IMG/VR virus record: IMGVR_UViG_3300034418_013792
Coordinates: 1 to 31,861 of that record
Strand: one strand, 5' to 3'
DNA from: a virus
Length of the DNA: 31,861 bases
This document shows, piece by piece, positions 8,287-15,925 of the stretch (its first letter is position 1; each line of letters begins with the position of its first letter). The notes under the pieces were generated by a model that was not told where the DNA came from, ran no database searches, and saw only the letters and a program-made list of their open reading frames with translations. A program made the position numbers and the translations under genes.

Positions 8287-9330
8287 TTAACTTTTTTTAT
8301 ATATGTTTTCTATAATATACGATAAATCTTTTGTAATTCTAAATTTAGGATAGTGTTCTTTTATTTTAGATAAATCACTATAATAACAAATATGATCACC
8401 TATTCTATTAGTATCAACATATTCATACACCATTTGTTTATTAGATACCTGTTCTACTAAATTAAATGCTTCTAATATTGAACATGAATTATCTTTACCC
8501 CCACCAATATTATATACTTCAGCAACACGAGGATCAGCAATGAATAAATCCATAAATTGAATTACATCTGATGAGTGGATATTATCTCTAACTTGTTTTC
8601 CCTGGTATCCAAATATATTGTATTTAGTCCCATCAGCATTACATTTAACTAAGTAATTTAAAAATCCATGCAGTTCAACACCACTATGGTTTTCACCTGT
8701 TAAACATCCACCTCTTAAAATACATGATGGTATTCCAAAGTAACGACCATATTCTTGAACCATTACATCTGCTGCTACTTTACTAGCACCAAATATACTA
8801 TGTTTTGATTGATCAATACTAAAATTTTCATTTATACCATTCTTATATTCAGGGCTAAAATAATCATAACGAGTAGGTAATTCAATTAATTCTAATGTAT
8901 TAGGTTTATCACCATATACCTTATTAGTAGACATATGAATAAAAATACAATCTTTATTTGTTTGTCTAACAGCTTCTAATAAATGTAAAGTACCATTAGC
9001 ATTTGTTTCAAAATCATCAAATGGAATATCAGCTGCTTTATCATGGCTTGGTTGTGCGGCCGTATGAATAATAACATTAAATTTAATTGTTTTAAATAAT
9101 TCTAATACTGTATTTTTATCTCTAATATCAATATTAAAATTTTTAAATGTTGGATATTGTGTTTGTAATTGATTTAATCTAGATAATGTGCTACCTTTTT
9201 CTCCAAAAAATACTTGTCGTTGATTATTTTCAATTCCATAAACTTGAAACCCTTGACTGCAATAATAATCTACTGCTTCTGAGCCGATTAACCCACCAGC
9301 TCCTGTTATTAATATATTTTTAATCTTCAT
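8287..9330 (-). CDS. NAD-dependent epimerase of the CDP-paratose 2-epimerase-like family
   Basis: A 347-residue extended SDR with TGAGGLIG at residues 9-16, IIHTAAQPSHDKAA near 88-101, MSTNKVYGD, then HSIFGASKVAADVMVQEYG and LRGGCLTGENHSGVELHGF. The STNKVYG element and the long C-terminal half are those of proteins annotated as CDP-paratose (tyvelose) 2-epimerase-like. The usual YxxxK appears as F-GAS-K, so the catalytic Tyr is replaced by Phe. My recollection is that many members of this subfamily share FGASK whereas Salmonella RfbE has YGCSK. A 2-epimerase of 3,6-dideoxy sugars would fit the E1/ColD-like gene 1.4 kb downstream. It overlaps the preceding gene by 11 bases. The exact reaction is uncertain. 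Confidence 0.75.
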   Translation of the reverse strand: MKIKNILITGAGGLIGSEAVDYYCSQGFQVYGIENNQRQVFFGEKGSTLSRLNQLQTQYPTFKNFNIDIRDKNTVLELFKTIKFNVIIHTAAQPSHDKAADIPFDDFETNANGTLHLLEAVRQTNKDCIFIHMSTNKVYGDKPNTLELIELPTRYDYFSPEYKNGINENFSIDQSKHSIFGASKVAADVMVQEYGRYFGIPSCILRGGCLTGENHSGVELHGFLNYLVKCNADGTKYNIFGYQGKQVRDNIHSSDVIQFMDLFIADPRVAEVYNIGGGKDNSCSILEAFNLVEQVSNKQMVYEYVDTNRIGDHICYYSDLSKIKEHYPKFRITKDLSYIIENIYKKS

Positions 9331-10462
9331 AAATCTGATATTCAGGATATTGTTTTAAATATTCGTTTAGTATTTTATTTTTTACTTCATCATCTATAAA
9401 ATAATAATCAGAAGTATATATCATTTCTAAAATTGATTTTAATCTATATTGAAGTATTTCTTCTTCATCTAGGTTAATATTTGAATCTACTATAGAGATT
9501 CTAGATTTCCAAACTAAAGGAAGATCTTTTAAAGTAAATTTATAATCAGTTCCTGATTTACTATAAGCGTAATAATAATCATTTTTAGGATTAATATTAA
9601 CCCATCCTTCTTTATAATCATCATAACCATATCTAATTTTTATATTATTTTCAAAAAAACCAGGAGGAATATCAATAGCAGGACATTGATTATTAGTAAT
9701 AATAGGTTGAACGTGTTGATAACCATCAAAATGTCTACAGATTTCTTTTAAAGGAATTATTATTTTATGATAAGGGATTTTTTTAAGTTCCGCTAAGTTT
9801 ATACCAAAATAATCAGGACGAGGTAATTTCACTCCTCCAAATTCCCCAGTACACCACCATTCATAATATAAATCTTTAGTTATAATTTGTATACTATCAA
9901 TACTTTCATTTACAACTGAGATGTAATTATCTTCTTTTTGGTATGTAGAAGGATCTCTTGGTAATGCAACACCTCCATTTTTAGCAGTTCTAATATTTTC
10001 AGGCCAGTGAGAAAAATGTAAAGAACATAGTTTTTGTCCTCTCATTTTTTCAACTAAATCTTCTAAATATTTGGTATTAGAATCAAAAAATATATGGTCA
10101 TGGTTACAATAAAACCAAATTAATTCATCATCTAAAATTTCATAATCTTTTTTCCAATCACTTTGGAAATAATTTCTTTCCCAATTTAGTATTAAATTAA
10201 ATTCTTTAAATTCACTTTTTATAAAATCTTCTAATTCCTGTTGGCGAGGTTGATAAATAGGGTCTAATTCTATTTTTAATATAACTTTACTCCAAGGATA
10301 AGCCACAGCTAAACTTGATAATGAATATTTAAATATATCAAAATTAGTAAATTTTTTAAGATTTTCTCTGTATTTTGGGGATTGAGCCCAATTACCATTT
10401 GCCATTTGGCCTGTTACTTGAGCTGGTTGTTCTGTTATAAATGTATTACAAAGTAAAATCAT
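9320..10462 (-). CDS. Unrecognised protein, possible GT-A-type glycosyltransferase
   Basis: A 380-residue protein. The N-terminal region has FDIFKYSLSSLAVAYPWSKVILKIELD near residues 42-68, which looks like the opening of a nucleotide-sugar fold. DDELIWFYCNHDHIFFD near 110-126 ends a strand with an H-D-H element that could take the place of a DxD. Later come SLHFSHWPENIRTAKNGG and WWCTGEFGG, Trp/Gly-rich loops typical of transferases. There are no membrane segments. I do not recognise the family. It overlaps the HAD gene by four bases and the epimerase by 11, so it is co-expressed with the sugar pathway. A transferase role is inferred from context and the look of the sequence only. Confidence 0.45.
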   Translation of the reverse strand: MILLCNTFITEQPAQVTGQMANGNWAQSPKYRENLKKFTNFDIFKYSLSSLAVAYPWSKVILKIELDPIYQPRQQELEDFIKSEFKEFNLILNWERNYFQSDWKKDYEILDDELIWFYCNHDHIFFDSNTKYLEDLVEKMRGQKLCSLHFSHWPENIRTAKNGGVALPRDPSTYQKEDNYISVVNESIDSIQIITKDLYYEWWCTGEFGGVKLPRPDYFGINLAELKKIPYHKIIIPLKEICRHFDGYQHVQPIITNNQCPAIDIPPGFFENNIKIRYGYDDYKEGWVNINPKNDYYYAYSKSGTDYKFTLKDLPLVWKSRISIVDSNINLDEEEILQYRLKSILEMIYTSDYYFIDDEVKNKILNEYLKQYPEYQIYED

Positions 10463-10824
10463 AAATTAATATTTTTAATACCTTCATTTCTATTAATATT
10501 TATAGCTAAAGCATAATCCTCACTACCATAAGGTTTTCTATCATTTATAAGATATCTTTTACCACCTTTTATACCCATTAACAAATAATCATATATAATA
10601 CCTGCTTTTGATAGTTGATCTTCAGTTACTTTTCTCATACTTTCTCTCCTTCCTGTAGTAAGAATTATATTATGTCCTGCTCTATCCCACTCTTCTAACT
10701 TTTCAATAGTTCCAGGAAGTACCTGCATTTCAAAATTAGGTTTGGTAGCTTTGAAAGGTGATTCATGGGCTACAAGAGTCCCATCTATATCACAAAATAT
10801 AGTTTTTGGTCTCGTTTCTTTCAT
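10459..10824 (-). CDS. HAD-superfamily phosphatase, small (sugar phosphate phosphatase candidate)
   Basis: A 121-residue HAD core. Motif I is IFCDIDGTLV with the nucleophile and acid Asp pair at residues 12 and 14, motif II is LTTGRRES near 55-62, the Lys motif lies in KGGKRYLI near 85-92 and the acidic motif is NDRKPYG near 93-99. There is almost no cap domain, as in small phosphatases that act in glycan precursor pathways (GmhB and KdsC-like sizes are 170-190, so this is shorter still). It lies 9 bases after the AroE-like gene. Together with a SIS isomerase, a transketolase and a kinase/nucleotidyltransferase fusion, it could remove the C7 phosphate of a heptose bisphosphate. That role is inference; the superfamily is clear. 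Confidence 0.8.
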   Translation of the reverse strand: MKETRPKTIFCDIDGTLVAHESPFKATKPNFEMQVLPGTIEKLEEWDRAGHNIILTTGRRESMRKVTEDQLSKAGIIYDYLLMGIKGGKRYLINDRKPYGSEDYALAININRNEGIKNINL

Positions 10825-10833
10825 ATTATACTT

Positions 10834-11475
10834 TTAGTATGGAAATTTTAACCCAGTATATAAATTAAATTGATAAGATGCTTGTAAAGTTGCTAGTGCA
10901 TGTCCAGATTCAGATGTAACAATACAGTTTATAAAATGGTTATTTTCATACAAATAATCTAAATTTTCTACTGGGGTGCAATTATATATTAAGCAATTGT
11001 TTATAGTAGGGAGTATATCCCAATTATTTCTATTAACCTCAATAAACCCCATGCCTAATTCTTTAGCTGCAGCTTTAACTGCTAAAGCATAACCCCCATT
11101 TCCTAATATGTAAAATTCCTTATAGGATTCTATTTTCCCTAAATAATCTAAAGCAGCTAAATAATCAGTATTATAAGCTGTTAATTTTCCTTCATTATTA
11201 ATTACAGTATTAGCTGCTCCTACTTTAGCAGATGGATCTATTTTATCCACATAATTTAAAACTTCTTTTTTATAAGGCATTGTAATAGCAAATCCCTTAA
11301 TATTTAAAGTTTTAACTGCATTAACTGCATCTTTTATATTATCTACTGAAAATGATTTGTAAATTTTATTTAAACCATAGTAATAAAAGGCTGAGTTCAT
11401 CATTTGGCAACCCGTGTTACCTGCTTTTTTAGCAAATGAACAATATATTTCTGTATCTTTATTTATCCAACTCAT
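10834..11475 (-). CDS. Shikimate dehydrogenase-like oxidoreductase (AroE family), short
   Basis: A 213-residue protein. The catalytic-domain motif GFAITMPYKKEVL (residues 61-73) holds Lys69 and is followed by VGAANTVINNEGKLTAYNTD (85-104), where N89, T90 and D104 match the substrate and catalytic residues of AroE. The NADP-binding turn is LGNGGYALAVKAA at 124-136 with NRN near 148-150, and NCTPVE near 165-170 matches the family's NxTPxG loop in part. The protein is about 60 residues shorter than cellular AroE, and the canonical N-terminal SxxHN substrate site is degenerate (NTGCQMMNSAF). It may thus act on another cyclic polyol or sugar acid. No other shikimate gene is in view. It overlaps the transketolase C gene by 17 bases. 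Confidence 0.78.
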   Translation of the reverse strand: MSWINKDTEIYCSFAKKAGNTGCQMMNSAFYYYGLNKIYKSFSVDNIKDAVNAVKTLNIKGFAITMPYKKEVLNYVDKIDPSAKVGAANTVINNEGKLTAYNTDYLAALDYLGKIESYKEFYILGNGGYALAVKAAAKELGMGFIEVNRNNWDILPTINNCLIYNCTPVENLDYLYENNHFINCIVTSESGHALATLQASYQFNLYTGLKFPY

Positions 11476-12370
11476 TAGATATTTTTTCTTTTATTCTATT
11501 AGCACTTAAACCATATTTTTCATATAAATCCGATGGTGTGCCTGATTCAGGGAATACATCGTTTACTCCTATTCTATGAAGTTTTCCTTGAATTCCTTCT
11601 TCAGCCATTACTTCTGCAACACTAGATCCTAAACCACCAATTATTGAATGGTCCTCAACTGTAAAAATATTACCTTTAGAGTAATGCTTTATAATTTCTT
11701 TATCTAAAGGTTTAATAGTAGGCATATCAATAACAGTTACATCTAAATCTTTAGTTGCCTCTATAACATCAGGTAAAATACATCCTGTAGAGAATACTAC
11801 TCCATTAGATCCTTCTTTACAAATAATTCCTTTTCCTAATTCAAAAGAAATATTTTCATTATATAATTCTTTAACAGGTTGTCTACCTAATCTTAAATAA
11901 TAAGGATTATCTAAATCATTATCACAAAGCCATTTTACAACTGATTTTGTTTGGTTATATGTTGAAGGATTTAATACGGTCATGCCAGGTAGTGATCTCA
12001 TTAAACTTAAATCTTCTAGTCCCATTTGAGTTACACCATCTTTTCCAATAGCTAACCCACCATGAGTTCCTACTATAATACATGGGGCATTAGAGTATGA
12101 AATTGAACATCTAATAGTATCATATTTGCCTGTTAAAAATGAAGCAAAGGAAGCTAAAAATACTTTATACCCATATTCAGATAAACCTGAAGCTACTCCT
12201 ATCATATTATTTTCTGCAATCCCTACTTCAAAAAATCTATCAGGGTAAGCTTCACCAAATTTACTTAATTTAGTAGCTTTTCCTAAATCAGCATTAACCC
12301 CTACTATATTAGGGTTATCTTTTCCTGATTCTACTAGTTGTTCTCCAAATGCATCACGCGTTGCTTTCAT
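11459..12370 (-). CDS. Transketolase, C-terminal subunit (pyrimidine-binding and C domains)
   Basis: A 303-residue protein corresponding to the second half of a split transketolase. It has EVGIAENNMIGVASGLS near residues 48-64 with the cofactor-activating Glu53, FASFLTGKYDTIR, GTHGGLAIGKDGVTQMGLEDL, the PGMTVLNPS segment, and the regulatory-looking C domain with TVEDHSIIGGLGSSVAEV. Transketolase moves two-carbon ketol units between sugar phosphates. Split forms are common in bacteria and in glycan clusters. It follows the N-terminal subunit with a 17-base overlap, ensuring balanced synthesis of both chains. In this setting it may supply sedoheptulose-7-phosphate or a related ketose. Confidence 0.88.
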   Translation of the reverse strand: MKATRDAFGEQLVESGKDNPNIVGVNADLGKATKLSKFGEAYPDRFFEVGIAENNMIGVASGLSEYGYKVFLASFASFLTGKYDTIRCSISYSNAPCIIVGTHGGLAIGKDGVTQMGLEDLSLMRSLPGMTVLNPSTYNQTKSVVKWLCDNDLDNPYYLRLGRQPVKELYNENISFELGKGIICKEGSNGVVFSTGCILPDVIEATKDLDVTVIDMPTIKPLDKEIIKHYSKGNIFTVEDHSIIGGLGSSVAEVMAEEGIQGKLHRIGVNDVFPESGTPSDLYEKYGLSANRIKEKISNELDK

Positions 12371-13145
12371 AACTTAATTCTTTTAAGGATTTAACATATT
12401 CTTCTTGATTTGGGGCTTTAGCATGCCATTCAGGTTGTTCCATAAATGAAATACCTTTACCTTTTACTGTATTCAAGATTACACAAGTAGGTTTACTAAC
12501 TTTTACATATTTATCTTCTAAAGTAGATGTAATTTGATCTAAATCATGCCCATCTATATTATAAACATCCCAACCAAAAGATTCTATTTTAGCAGATAAA
12601 TCTTTCATGTCTAATATATCCTTTACATAACCATCATTTTGTGATTTATTGCTATCTATAAAACATACTAAATTATCCAATTTGTATTTAGGGGCTAACA
12701 TAAAAGCTTCCCAAATTTGTCCTTCTTGAATTTCACCATCTCCTAAAATACAAAAAATACTATTAGATAAACCTTTAGTTTTACAGGCTAAAGCATGGCC
12801 TATACTTATACTAAGGCCTTGGCCCAAAGCTCCTGTAGTAGCATGCATATAAGGAAGTCTAACTTTATCTGGATGTCCTTGTAAGGGTGAATTTACTTCT
12901 CTAAAATTATCTAAAGTATCAATATAACCTAATTCATATAGGGCAGCATATAAAATAGGTACTGCATGTCCCTTAGATAAAATTAATTTATCTTTATTAG
13001 GAGTTATTAAATCATAGTTACTATATAAATAAGCTACAATTTCAGCTATTGAAAAACTACCACCAATATGGCCAGATTGTTTTTCATATACCATGTCTAA
13101 AACATGTTTTCTTAGTTTATTTGGATCAATTTTCATTTTCAACAT
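12354..13145 (-). CDS. Transketolase, N-terminal subunit (ThDP diphosphate-binding domain)
   Basis: A 263-residue protein with GHIGGSFSIAEIVAYLY from residue 25 (His26), LILSKGHAVPILYAAL with His60, GHPDKVRLPYMHATTGALGQG near 90-110, and the ThDP/Mg motif GDGEIQEGQIWEA starting at 135 and closing at N166 in FIDSNKSQND. These match bacterial split transketolase alpha chains. ATG codons at 13145 and 13136 are both possible; the shorter start still overlaps the SIS gene by 11 bases, the longer by 20. No ribosome binding site decides between them. It is paired with the C-terminal subunit just downstream to form an alpha2-beta2 type enzyme. Confidence 0.88.
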   Translation of the reverse strand: MLKMKIDPNKLRKHVLDMVYEKQSGHIGGSFSIAEIVAYLYSNYDLITPNKDKLILSKGHAVPILYAALYELGYIDTLDNFREVNSPLQGHPDKVRLPYMHATTGALGQGLSISIGHALACKTKGLSNSIFCILGDGEIQEGQIWEAFMLAPKYKLDNLVCFIDSNKSQNDGYVKDILDMKDLSAKIESFGWDVYNIDGHDLDQITSTLEDKYVKVSKPTCVILNTVKGKGISFMEQPEWHAKAPNQEEYVKSLKELSYESNA

Positions 13146-13755
13146 ATTGTTTTAATATTCCTACAGCTATATGAGATACTTTTGATATACAGTCTTCATA
13201 ATGGAAATTATTATTATTTCCTCCAGTTTGGCCTGGAAATTGAGAATTTTTACTAGTAATTCTTAACATTAAATCTGCATATTCATCTGATTTAGTATTT
13301 TGATTTCTTGTCATTACTATACAAATCATACCTATTTCTTTAGCTACTTTTAAAGCTTCTATTACATTTTTAGAATTTCCTGAACCTGACATTGCGAATA
13401 ATATATCTCCTTCACTTGCTTGATATTTTAGCTGTTCAGCAAATATATTTTCAAACCCAATATCATTAGTCATTCCTGTTATAGCTGCCGCTGAATCACA
13501 TAAGCTAATAGCTTGAAATTTATTTCTTTTACCTTTTCTAGAGGATTTATCTTCTGATACAAAAGGATGCATATTTAAATCTAATACTAAATTTTGTACA
13601 GAGGCTACATTCCCCCCATTACCACAAGCAAATACTTTACTTTCATTTTTATATGCTTTGATAATTAAATTTACAAAATTAACTATAGATGAGCTTGATA
13701 TAGATTTAAATGCCGTATCTGATTCTGTTTTATAAAGATCAATTAATTCTTTCAT
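13126..13755 (-). CDS. SIS-domain isomerase, phosphoheptose isomerase (GmhA)-like
   Basis: A 209-residue SIS protein. The phosphate-binding start ACGNGGNVASVQN is near residues 43-55, AAITGMTNDIGFENIFAEQL near 88-107, the second phosphate loop MSGSGNSKNVIEALKVAKEIG near 120-140, and a C-terminal helix with SKVSHIAVGIL. GmhA converts sedoheptulose-7-phosphate to heptose-7-phosphate. Gene order with transketolase (which makes sedoheptulose-7-P) supports this. Two differences from classical GmhA are visible: the DAQH after the Gly loop is SVQN here, and the AAEL Glu site reads VLDL. The substrate may therefore differ. It overlaps the kinase/nucleotidyltransferase gene by 17 bases. Confidence 0.78.
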   Translation of the reverse strand: MKELIDLYKTESDTAFKSISSSSIVNFVNLIIKAYKNESKVFACGNGGNVASVQNLVLDLNMHPFVSEDKSSRKGKRNKFQAISLCDSAAAITGMTNDIGFENIFAEQLKYQASEGDILFAMSGSGNSKNVIEALKVAKEIGMICIVMTRNQNTKSDEYADLMLRITSKNSQFPGQTGGNNNNFHYEDCISKVSHIAVGILKQYVENEN

Positions 13756-15412
13756 TATTTAATTTTTTAGTCAATAAATATTTTCCTAATAAGAATAAAA
13801 ATTCTCCGTATTTTCCTTCATGGAAGTCCTGGTATAAAGAACATATTCCTATATATTGTAATATACCCAAAAGTTCAACATTATCCCAATCTAGATCATT
13901 ATTTTTGCAAAACTTTTCAAAATAATTTAATAAAAATAATAAATTACTTTTTGTAATATAGCTGATATAGGCATTATTATCTTTTAAAGAATATTCATAT
14001 CCTTTTTTTAAAACAATTTGACCATTAATTATTAAAGCATGGTATAATTTTCCTAAATCATAATATAAATCTCCTACATCTAAACTATCCCCAAATGATT
14101 CTCTCCAATCTATTAATTTAAAGTCATTACCGTCATGAATTATATTTTCAGGTTGAAAATCCCCATGAAAATAAGAAGGAATAGCATTTTTATATATAGA
14201 ATCCCAATTAATTCTATCCAATAATTCTTTTATTCCACTAACTTTAACACCATTAATATATTCAATTTTATCTAAACGAGAATTTTCAAAAAATTTAATC
14301 CTATCATAAGTTTTAGTTTTATATATCCTGATACAATTAGTTAAAAATTCATCAGATTTTTTAAACTTTTTTATTGAAAATTTATTATGATAAAAACTTA
14401 AAATATCTTTTAAAATATTATCATCTAAAATGTTTGAAAATAACTCACCAGGTACATAATCATAAGAATACATATTATCATTTAACTTAGTAACTTTAGG
14501 GCAATACCCATTCAAAAATTCAGTTCTTTTTATTCTTTTAGTAACTTTATCTGAATCTGTAAAATATTTAATTACTTTACCCTCATCAATGAATATAGAT
14601 TCTTTATTTTTAACAGCTACTACTTCTTTAGGAAAATGTTTTCTTGTATTTTCGTATGATTCATTATTACCAGTATCAAACCAAGTAAAATTAACTAATC
14701 TTATTTTATCCATTCTATCAAACCCATGAATTACTTGATATTCATCTTTAATTATTTTATGATCCTCTAAACTTTTCCAATAGTCTTTATAATCATATAT
14801 TCCAGCCATTCCAATATATGCTCGGTTGCCTGTTCCAAAGTATAATTTATCTAAATATTTAGATCCTTTTACTAAGCAATATTTTAGGGAATCTTCCATT
14901 TCAACATGGGATACCCCAAGCCAATTTTCTTCTAATTCATTAAATATAAATGATTCTTTAACAATGGTATCAGCTGAGGTAAATATAAATGGGGTTTGTA
15001 AATGTTCTTTACATTTTAATAAACTTAATCCAGGACCAGATCCAGGTCCATCAAAATTATCTACATCTACAAATGTAATATCTCTTCTTGGAAAAACGTG
15101 TTTAATATAGGACTTGACCTGATCTGATTTATATCCTACAGCGATTACAATTTCTATTGTACTTGGAACACTTTTTATAATATGGGATATTACAGCTTTA
15201 TTTTCTATGGGTAATAAAGATTTATGTAAACTATCTATTGAGGTATTGCGTGTTCCTTTACCCGCAGCTAAAATACAAAGTTTATATTTTTCTTCTATTC
15301 TTGTATCGCAATCTATACAAAATTTTGCTTGTGATTTTTTATCTGCTACAAAATCCGTATAATAATCTACTTGTGTATCACATTCATTACAGTATATTTT
15401 ACTTTTTCCCAT
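13739..15412 (-). CDS. Fusion: zinc ribbon, sugar nucleotidyltransferase and APH/choline-kinase-type phosphotransferase
   Basis: About 557 residues from the ATG at 15412; an in-frame GTG at 15418 would add two. Positions here count from the GTG. The N-terminus has CNEC at 10-13 and CIDC at 34-37, a four-Cys zinc ribbon. A nucleotidyltransferase domain follows with LAAGKGTR at 50-57, HKSLLPI near 65-71, GYKSDQV and FTSADTIV near 146-153. The C-terminal third is an aminoglycoside/choline kinase fold with HGDFQPEN at 418-425 (catalytic Asp420) and IDWRE at 436-440 for metal. One chain could thus phosphorylate a sugar (or choline-like alcohol) and activate it as an NDP derivative. It sits between a cupin and a SIS isomerase. 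The zinc ribbon on such an enzyme is unusual. Substrate unknown. Confidence 0.8.
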   Translation of the reverse strand: MGKSKIYCNECDTQVDYYTDFVADKKSQAKFCIDCDTRIEEKYKLCILAAGKGTRNTSIDSLHKSLLPIENKAVISHIIKSVPSTIEIVIAVGYKSDQVKSYIKHVFPRRDITFVDVDNFDGPGSGPGLSLLKCKEHLQTPFIFTSADTIVKESFIFNELEENWLGVSHVEMEDSLKYCLVKGSKYLDKLYFGTGNRAYIGMAGIYDYKDYWKSLEDHKIIKDEYQVIHGFDRMDKIRLVNFTWFDTGNNESYENTRKHFPKEVVAVKNKESIFIDEGKVIKYFTDSDKVTKRIKRTEFLNGYCPKVTKLNDNMYSYDYVPGELFSNILDDNILKDILSFYHNKFSIKKFKKSDEFLTNCIRIYKTKTYDRIKFFENSRLDKIEYINGVKVSGIKELLDRINWDSIYKNAIPSYFHGDFQPENIIHDGNDFKLIDWRESFGDSLDVGDLYYDLGKLYHALIINGQIVLKKGYEYSLKDNNAYISYITKSNLLFLLNYFEKFCKNNDLDWDNVELLGILQYIGICSLYQDFHEGKYGEFLFLLGKYLLTKKLNNERIN

Positions 15413-15875
15413 GCTCACTTTCTATTTTACCAGATACTCTATTTGTATCGTCTTCATACCTTACTACATCATTAAGATGGGGAGTAGATACTTCTAGGGC
15501 TGTGTAACTTTCTCTAGCAATAACTCTATGTTTTCTGCCTAATGGTACTGTCCACCCAGAACCTGCTTTATATATTTTAGATTCCATAACACCCTCATCA
15601 TTTTCTAGTAAAACTTCTGCTTCTCCTTCAATAACATAATTAGCTTCAATTTTATAATCATGAGATTGAAGACTACATTTATTACCTTTTTCCATATGAA
15701 TAAGCTTATAAGCATAAAATTCATTTAACTCTAACCATAATTCATACCCCCAAGGTTTTTCTACTCTATATTCACTAACAGAAAGAACATCGGGTTTAGC
15801 ATTATTAATAGGTTCTTTATATTCTTCTAATGATTCTCTTATAAATTTGTCTTTAATATGTTGGTATTTACTCAT
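15399..15875 (-). CDS. Cupin, mannose-6-phosphate isomerase type II-like
   Basis: A 158-residue single-cupin protein. The segment VEKPWGYELWLELNEFYAYKLIHM (about 33-56) matches the PWG-xxE entry of the C-terminal isomerase domain of bifunctional ManC/AlgA enzymes. Metal-ligand candidates are in SLQSHDYKIEANYVIEGEAEV (His then Glu), and the second motif is VPLGRKHRV. The full isomerase/pyrophosphorylase is not present, so this is a stand-alone cupin that may isomerise a sugar phosphate or tailor a nucleotide sugar. An A/T-only leader of 50 bases precedes it, the only real gap in the left half. Its 3' end overlaps the fusion gene start by 14-20 bases. Confidence 0.72.
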   Translation of the reverse strand: MSKYQHIKDKFIRESLEEYKEPINNAKPDVLSVSEYRVEKPWGYELWLELNEFYAYKLIHMEKGNKCSLQSHDYKIEANYVIEGEAEVLLENDEGVMESKIYKAGSGWTVPLGRKHRVIARESYTALEVSTPHLNDVVRYEDDTNRVSGKIESEHGKK

Positions 15876-15925
15876 TTTTAATAAATTTTTACGATTTAAT
15901 TGTGATTAAATATAATAAAAAATGT
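15876..15925 (-). other. Short A/T-only intergenic gap
   Basis: Fifty bases between the GDP-mannose-epimerase-like gene and the cupin gene. On the minus strand it reads as T- and A-runs with the imperfect repeat TTTAATCACAATTAAAT. This might hold a promoter or a weak operator for the cupin and following genes, but there is no convincing -35/-10 pair, hairpin or terminator. I see nothing definite. Confidence 0.3.

Noticed and set aside
10497-10504. TATAAATA octamer (T4 late promoter consensus) on the minus strand, also one near 21984
   Set aside because: Both lie inside coding regions of A/T-rich DNA, where the octamer is expected by chance.
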